A DNA stretch of 17,930 nucleotides from Candidatus Bathyarchaeota archaeon. Lineage in GTDB: Archaea > Thermoproteota > Bathyarchaeia > 40CM-2-53-6. Positions 14,280-17,930 of this stretch are shown here, in pieces (within the stretch, counting starts at the first letter, position 1; each line of letters starts with the position of its first letter). The stretch spans positions 1-17,930 of the forward strand of contig VBBA01000166.1 in NCBI GenBank assembly GCA_005888675.1, read 5' to 3'. The translations under genes and the position numbers were made by a program. Under the pieces are notes generated by a model, which ran no database searches, had not been told where the DNA came from, and worked only from the letters and a program-made list of their open reading frames with translations.

Positions 14280-15608
14280 CTAACTACCTCCTCTTCGCCT
14301 TTGTTCCTCGACACGCGCGACAAGTTGCGGGAAAAGATCTTTGGGCCCAACGTTCAGAAGTGATATCTCCAGCCTCGACGCCTCATGAACCATCTTACTT
14401 CTCTCCTTCCATTGTTGCGAAGCATTGATCGAATAGATCATTCTGTCCAATCGTTTGAGATGATGTGCTTCGAATAATGGGGAGTATGGTGAGACGATAA
14501 TGACCTCATGGTTCATCGCCACGAGCTGTCTAAGCGCGGCGAGATCTCCGCGAGTTTCTAGATCGGAAACGACAAAGAAAAGGGTCCGGCTCTTTAGCCT
14601 TCCCAATTGGACAGCCCGTCTAACCCCTTGATCTAAACGTCCCTTGTTGGTCGGGTTTGGAGCTAGACGACCCAGTTCGAGGAAGATCCTTCCAATCTGC
14701 AATTGTGCTCTGGCGATCGGAAGCACTTTGGCCGGCCCGTTTCCCTGGACTAAAGTGAATCCGAAAAAGTCGCCTCGTCTTGAAAGATACGCCACCAACG
14801 AGACTACGGCCCTTGCGGAATAGTCTAGTTTTGTCTTTCCCCTTTCCCCGTACGCCATTGACGGCGCAGCGTCGAGTAGTATCATCACATTCAACGGCGT
14901 TTCCGCATACAATTCCCTGACCATCAACTGGCGGGTCCGGGCGGTTGACTTCCACTCTATCCTCTTGTACGGATCCCCGTACGTATACTCACGAATGTCC
15001 GTGAACTCCATACCTTCTCCTTTCTTCTTCGAGGTCTGGGGACCAGCATAGTCGGAGACTGCAATAGCGGTCAAAGAGCCCCGCATAGCTTCCCGTGCTT
15101 GTGGAATGACCTCTACTGTTGAAGATAGGGGAATGTCTCTTTCATAGAACAAGAGCCCGGCCAAGTCCCTAGTGGTAAGGTGAACTTTGCCGAAGTCATT
15201 CTTTCCAATTGAGGTGGGTTCGACGTCATATTCCAGAATCGATTGACCGTGCCCAGGGACCCCAACGATCACCGAGTTGGAGCCGGTCTTGAGCTTGAAA
15301 TAGTTCGGATACGAATCGAGCAATTCTGTGCGGACGCCGAGGAATGTTGAATTCTTTATCGTCAATGAGACATTCATGGTGTCTGTCTCGCTGATTCGAT
15401 TTGAGTGCTCCCTGAGAACTTCCAACCGGTTCACGCTTACCATTTGTAATTGGAGTACGAGCCTCGCGGTGTAATAATAGAGGAACAACCCGACTCCAGC
15501 GTAGACGAGTGCCAGGCCGGAACCGTTTATCTCGACTAGGCCCAGGGTGACTAATGCCGACGCCAAGAGGAGGATCGTTGTTCCGCGGGGGGTCCTCTTG
15601 AAGACCAA
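14280..15608 (-). CDS. DUF58 / vWA-like membrane-anchored protein
   Basis: A 442-residue protein starting at TTG 15608; the next methionine (residue 56) lies beyond both N-terminal membrane helices (about 10-26 and 31-52), so the TTG start is well supported. The DUF58 core FTDIREYTYGDPYKRIEWK (202-220) is unmistakable. It is followed by a von-Willebrand-factor-A-like domain from about 237. Its metal-site motif usually reads DxSxS; here it is D246-A-A-P-S250, so the first serine is lost and metal binding may be impaired. DUF58 proteins partner with MoxR ATPases, encoded 18 bases upstream, in envelope maturation or stress roles. Confidence 0.9.
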   Translation of the reverse strand: MVFKRTPRGTTILLLASALVTLGLVEINGSGLALVYAGVGLFLYYYTARLVLQLQMVSVNRLEVLREHSNRISETDTMNVSLTIKNSTFLGVRTELLDSYPNYFKLKTGSNSVIVGVPGHGQSILEYDVEPTSIGKNDFGKVHLTTRDLAGLLFYERDIPLSSTVEVIPQAREAMRGSLTAIAVSDYAGPQTSKKKGEGMEFTDIREYTYGDPYKRIEWKSTARTRQLMVRELYAETPLNVMILLDAAPSMAYGERGKTKLDYSARAVVSLVAYLSRRGDFFGFTLVQGNGPAKVLPIARAQLQIGRIFLELGRLAPNPTNKGRLDQGVRRAVQLGRLKSRTLFFVVSDLETRGDLAALRQLVAMNHEVIIVSPYSPLFEAHHLKRLDRMIYSINASQQWKERSKMVHEASRLEISLLNVGPKDLFPQLVARVEEQRRRGGS

Positions 15609-15626
15609 ATGTCTACACTCGCTTCC

Positions 15627-16583
15627 TTATGGTGTCTTGACGGACTTGACGGCTCTATCTGCAACTGTTGCCTGTGTTGTGCCATCCAGAACGGCCTCTT
15701 GTGTCAGTACGATCCTATGGGGTAGCACGTGTGACGCGACCCTTTTCACATCGTCCGGGACGACGTAATCTCTTCCATCGATCAATGCCACCGCGGCCGC
15801 TGCCGTCTGAAGCGCGGTTGCAGCTCTAGGTGATCCTCCTAGCCTGACGCCAGCGATCTTTCGTGTTGCTTCAACGATATCTGCAATGTACTCTCTGATC
15901 GTATTGTCGACGTTGACACTCCAGAAGAGGTTAGAGACTACTTTGATATCGTCTTGATTGACCACTGGGCTGATCTTCCACTCATAGATCTCTCGGAGCC
16001 TTCTCAACATCTCAATTGTCTCGGCTCTTGATGGATATCCGATCTCTATGCGCATTAGAAACCTGTCGACTTGTGCCTCCGGGAGTGGATACGTTCCTTC
16101 GAACTCTATCGGATTCTGCGTAGCAAGCACCATGAATGGATTGGGTAACTTGAGCGTTGAACCTTCGATGGTTACTTGTCGTTCCTGCATTGCCTCAAGC
16201 AGAGCTGATTGAGTCTTGGGCGAGGCTCGATTGATCTCGTCCGCCAAGACTATGTTGGCAACGATTGGGCCTTGCCTAAGTTTGAAGTCAGAGGTCTTCT
16301 GATCGAAGACGAAGGTGCCCACGATATCTGATGGTAAAAGGTCTGGTGTGAATTGTATCCGGCGAAAATCCAGGCTCGTCGAGTTCGCGATCGCCTTGGC
16401 CATTACGGTTTTGGCAACGCCCGGCACTCCCTGAAGCAGAACGTGTCCACCGGCAACCAGTGATGCGACAAGCATCTTCAACTCTTCAGTCTTCCCTACA
16501 ACTACTTTTCCAACCTCGGCGAGTATCTTATCGCAGACTTCTTTCCCCTGAGGACGTTCAGTCTCCGTCTCCGTGATCGCCAA
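15627..16583 (-). CDS. MoxR-family AAA+ ATPase
   Basis: A 318-residue AAA+ ATPase of the MoxR group: Walker A GVPGVAKT (52-59), Walker B IVLADEINRA (111-120), sensor 1 LATQN (153-157), the PEAQVDRF arginine-finger region, and a C-terminal helical lid with SPRAATAL. TTG 16583 is preceded by GGAGGT eleven bases upstream, the start codon being the only one that keeps the full N-terminus (next methionine at residue 37). It acts as a chaperone-like unfoldase for partner vWA proteins, here probably the adjacent DUF58 protein. It lies nine bases after the DUF4350-like gene. Confidence 0.94.
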   Translation of the reverse strand: MAITETETERPQGKEVCDKILAEVGKVVVGKTEELKMLVASLVAGGHVLLQGVPGVAKTVMAKAIANSTSLDFRRIQFTPDLLPSDIVGTFVFDQKTSDFKLRQGPIVANIVLADEINRASPKTQSALLEAMQERQVTIEGSTLKLPNPFMVLATQNPIEFEGTYPLPEAQVDRFLMRIEIGYPSRAETIEMLRRLREIYEWKISPVVNQDDIKVVSNLFWSVNVDNTIREYIADIVEATRKIAGVRLGGSPRAATALQTAAAAVALIDGRDYVVPDDVKRVASHVLPHRIVLTQEAVLDGTTQATVADRAVKSVKTP

Positions 16584-16592
16584 TTCTCAATT

Positions 16593-17930
16593 CTACCTCC
16601 GAAGCCTGTACTCGAGCATTGATCTCGCGTCTCCTTCTCCAGTGATCGTTAGACCTAGCTTGTTGAGGAAATCTTCGACCTCTTCGAAACGTTTTCTGGT
16701 CGACCTTTTCCAAAACAGTACCGGAGGAAATAGGAACCTCCTCTTTCCGAGAGCGTACTCGTGAATCTTCGACAATCGAGCGAGCATATTCTCAGCCCGA
16801 ACAGCTTCCTCTAATCCTATGCGAGGAGAAAGTTGCTCTTTCGTGACTGCGTCTACTGGGGTTCCGAGTTCTCGTTCAAGGAGATCCCCCAAAGTAGTGT
16901 ACAGCTGGCTAAGCCTAGCGACATAGAATCCCTTGTCTCTTATAATTCGTTGAAAGTCGAGTCTTCCGGGCGACTGGGCCACAATCGATTTTTCCACGCT
17001 GGGTACTGGTTGGTCATCTTTGCCTCGTGGCTCGGACGCATACCATTTTGTGAGCGATCCGTACATTGCGGAAGCGAGGAAGATACCGAAGAAGGCGCCA
17101 AGGTATGGTCCTAGGTTGGACACGAAACCGTAGTAAAGGTTCCCTGTATAGGAGATGTAAAGCTCCAGAAGGTGTGCAAATAATGGTCCAACCCTGAGGC
17201 CGACGTTGGTTCCAACGCTAAGATTCTTGGTGGCATAATGGGAGTTGTCGTAGATTATGCGGAGGGATTTGTCCGATTGCGTAACCCAGTCCACAAGCTT
17301 GGATGCGAATGTGCTTTCGATCTCTCCGACTGTGGAGTTGTAGCCGAAGAAATTTGCTGTAGAGTTGTAAGCATAGTTAGTGAAAGGCCCCGAGTCGGAT
17401 ATCAAAGCCGCCCTTGCATTCAGCGATTGACCGGTGGCTAGGACCGTCCTTGAACCGACGGTGTCGTTGATTGTGTCATACGAGGCAGTTGTCGTTCTGC
17501 CTGACGAATTAAGCGAGTCAGAGAGAAAAAGTCCGGGTTGGGTGTTGTTTACTGTAACATTGTAATGGAGAAGTGTTATTGGAGAGGCGATATCGAGAAC
17601 AACGGGAATCCTTTCAGCGCCGAGGGTAGCGTTTACAACAAAGACTTGTTTGTTGCGGAAAGGTGATCCCGGCTCGATGATGGCCGCTCCTGAGATTGAC
17701 GCGTGAAACATTTGCAGTATAGTGGTGTTGTCGGTAAAGTTGCCCTCGGCCATCAAGAAAGACATTGTCCCATTCTCGTACCGTTCTCTTAGAAGATCTA
17801 GATTATTTGGGCGGAGTGGATTACCGCTTTCCTTCCCTGTGAATAAGTTGTCTGCCCCGATTAGGAAGAAAGCGGCTCGTCCAGGCTTGTCCAGTTCCTG
17901 ATCTAGATCACTGGAGCTGTTTGTCAGGAC
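16593..17930 (-). CDS. DUF4350-like membrane protein, N-terminus cut by the window edge
   Basis: The frame is open to base 17930, giving 445 visible residues; an ATG at 17765 is internal, because the residues before it (with FFLIGADNLF and RERYENGTMSF) fit the same fold. The extracytoplasmic part (about 1-255) resembles DUF4350 proteins, in which a GATase-like domain precedes an anchor, and has many N-x-S/T sites, as expected outside the cell. One membrane helix lies near residues 268-286 (GAFFGIFLASAMYGS), followed by a basic cytoplasmic tail of about 155 residues predicted to be helical. It is the first visible gene of the MoxR/DUF58 operon. The family assignment rests on context and overall layout more than on any single motif. 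Confidence 0.72.
   Translation of the reverse strand, partial: VLTNSSSDLDQELDKPGRAAFFLIGADNLFTGKESGNPLRPNNLDLLRERYENGTMSFLMAEGNFTDNTTILQMFHASISGAAIIEPGSPFRNKQVFVVNATLGAERIPVVLDIASPITLLHYNVTVNNTQPGLFLSDSLNSSGRTTTASYDTINDTVGSRTVLATGQSLNARAALISDSGPFTNYAYNSTANFFGYNSTVGEIESTFASKLVDWVTQSDKSLRIIYDNSHYATKNLSVGTNVGLRVGPLFAHLLELYISYTGNLYYGFVSNLGPYLGAFFGIFLASAMYGSLTKWYASEPRGKDDQPVPSVEKSIVAQSPGRLDFQRIIRDKGFYVARLSQLYTTLGDLLERELGTPVDAVTKEQLSPRIGLEEAVRAENMLARLSKIHEYALGKRRFLFPPVLFWKRSTRKRFEEVEDFLNKLGLTITGEGDARSMLEYRLRR

Noticed and set aside
17238..17765. Start of the DUF4350-like gene at ATG 17765
   Set aside because: The frame stays open to the window edge and the upstream residues fit the same domain, so the ATG is internal.

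Overview
The window looks archaeal. It has TATA-like boxes about 25 bases ahead of short leaders, GGTGATC- or GGAGG-like ribosome-binding sites, many apparent TTG starts, a complex-I-like module coupled to an F420-type electron-input protein, a single-domain KaiC-family ATPase, and a DUF4350/MoxR/DUF58 operon. A Thermoproteota-type lineage (Bathyarchaeia or Nitrososphaeria relatives) is a reasonable guess. No rRNA or tRNA gene is present to settle it.

Five gene blocks fill the window almost completely. (1) Positions 1-5914, minus strand: an unknown protein, a KaiC-like ATPase, a small zinc-ribbon protein, then a separate operon encoding the soluble subunits of an F420H2-dehydrogenase / complex I, in the order B-C-D-I-F. 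The F subunit runs off the left edge. (2) Positions 6132-7285, plus strand: an unknown acidic protein and a SAM-dependent methyltransferase. (3) Positions 7302-7712, minus strand: a PPOX/FDOR-family flavin- or F420-binding protein with a clear TATA box. (4) Positions about 7929-12911, plus strand: five co-directional genes. They encode a signal-peptide-bearing, Ig-like-domain surface protein with one C-terminal membrane anchor and a charged cytoplasmic tail, a MinD/ParA-type ATPase, a V4R-domain protein with a long linker and basic tail, a cysteine-bearing four-helix membrane protein, and a small acidic protein. (5) Positions 13005-17930, minus strand: a DUF4350-like membrane protein (cut by the right edge), MoxR, DUF58, a polytopic membrane protein and a two-helix membrane protein.

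Block 1 and the PPOX protein suggest F420 metabolism: FpoF would pass electrons from F420H2 through the I, B, C and D subunits towards a membrane carrier. The membrane subunits A, H, J, K, L, M and N are not in the window, and A and H are absent from the places they occupy in Archaeoglobus and Methanosarcina operons. Block 5 is a widespread envelope/chaperone type of operon of uncertain substrate. Block 4 is the most interesting. A surface protein, a positioning-type ATPase and a V4R sensor-like protein in one probable transcription unit suggest a system that localises or controls an envelope component from the cytoplasm; this is inference from gene order.

No CRISPR array, insertion sequence, rRNA or tRNA was found. 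The largest gap without a gene is 5915-6131 (217 bases), where I see only a possible divergent promoter region and a seven-C run.
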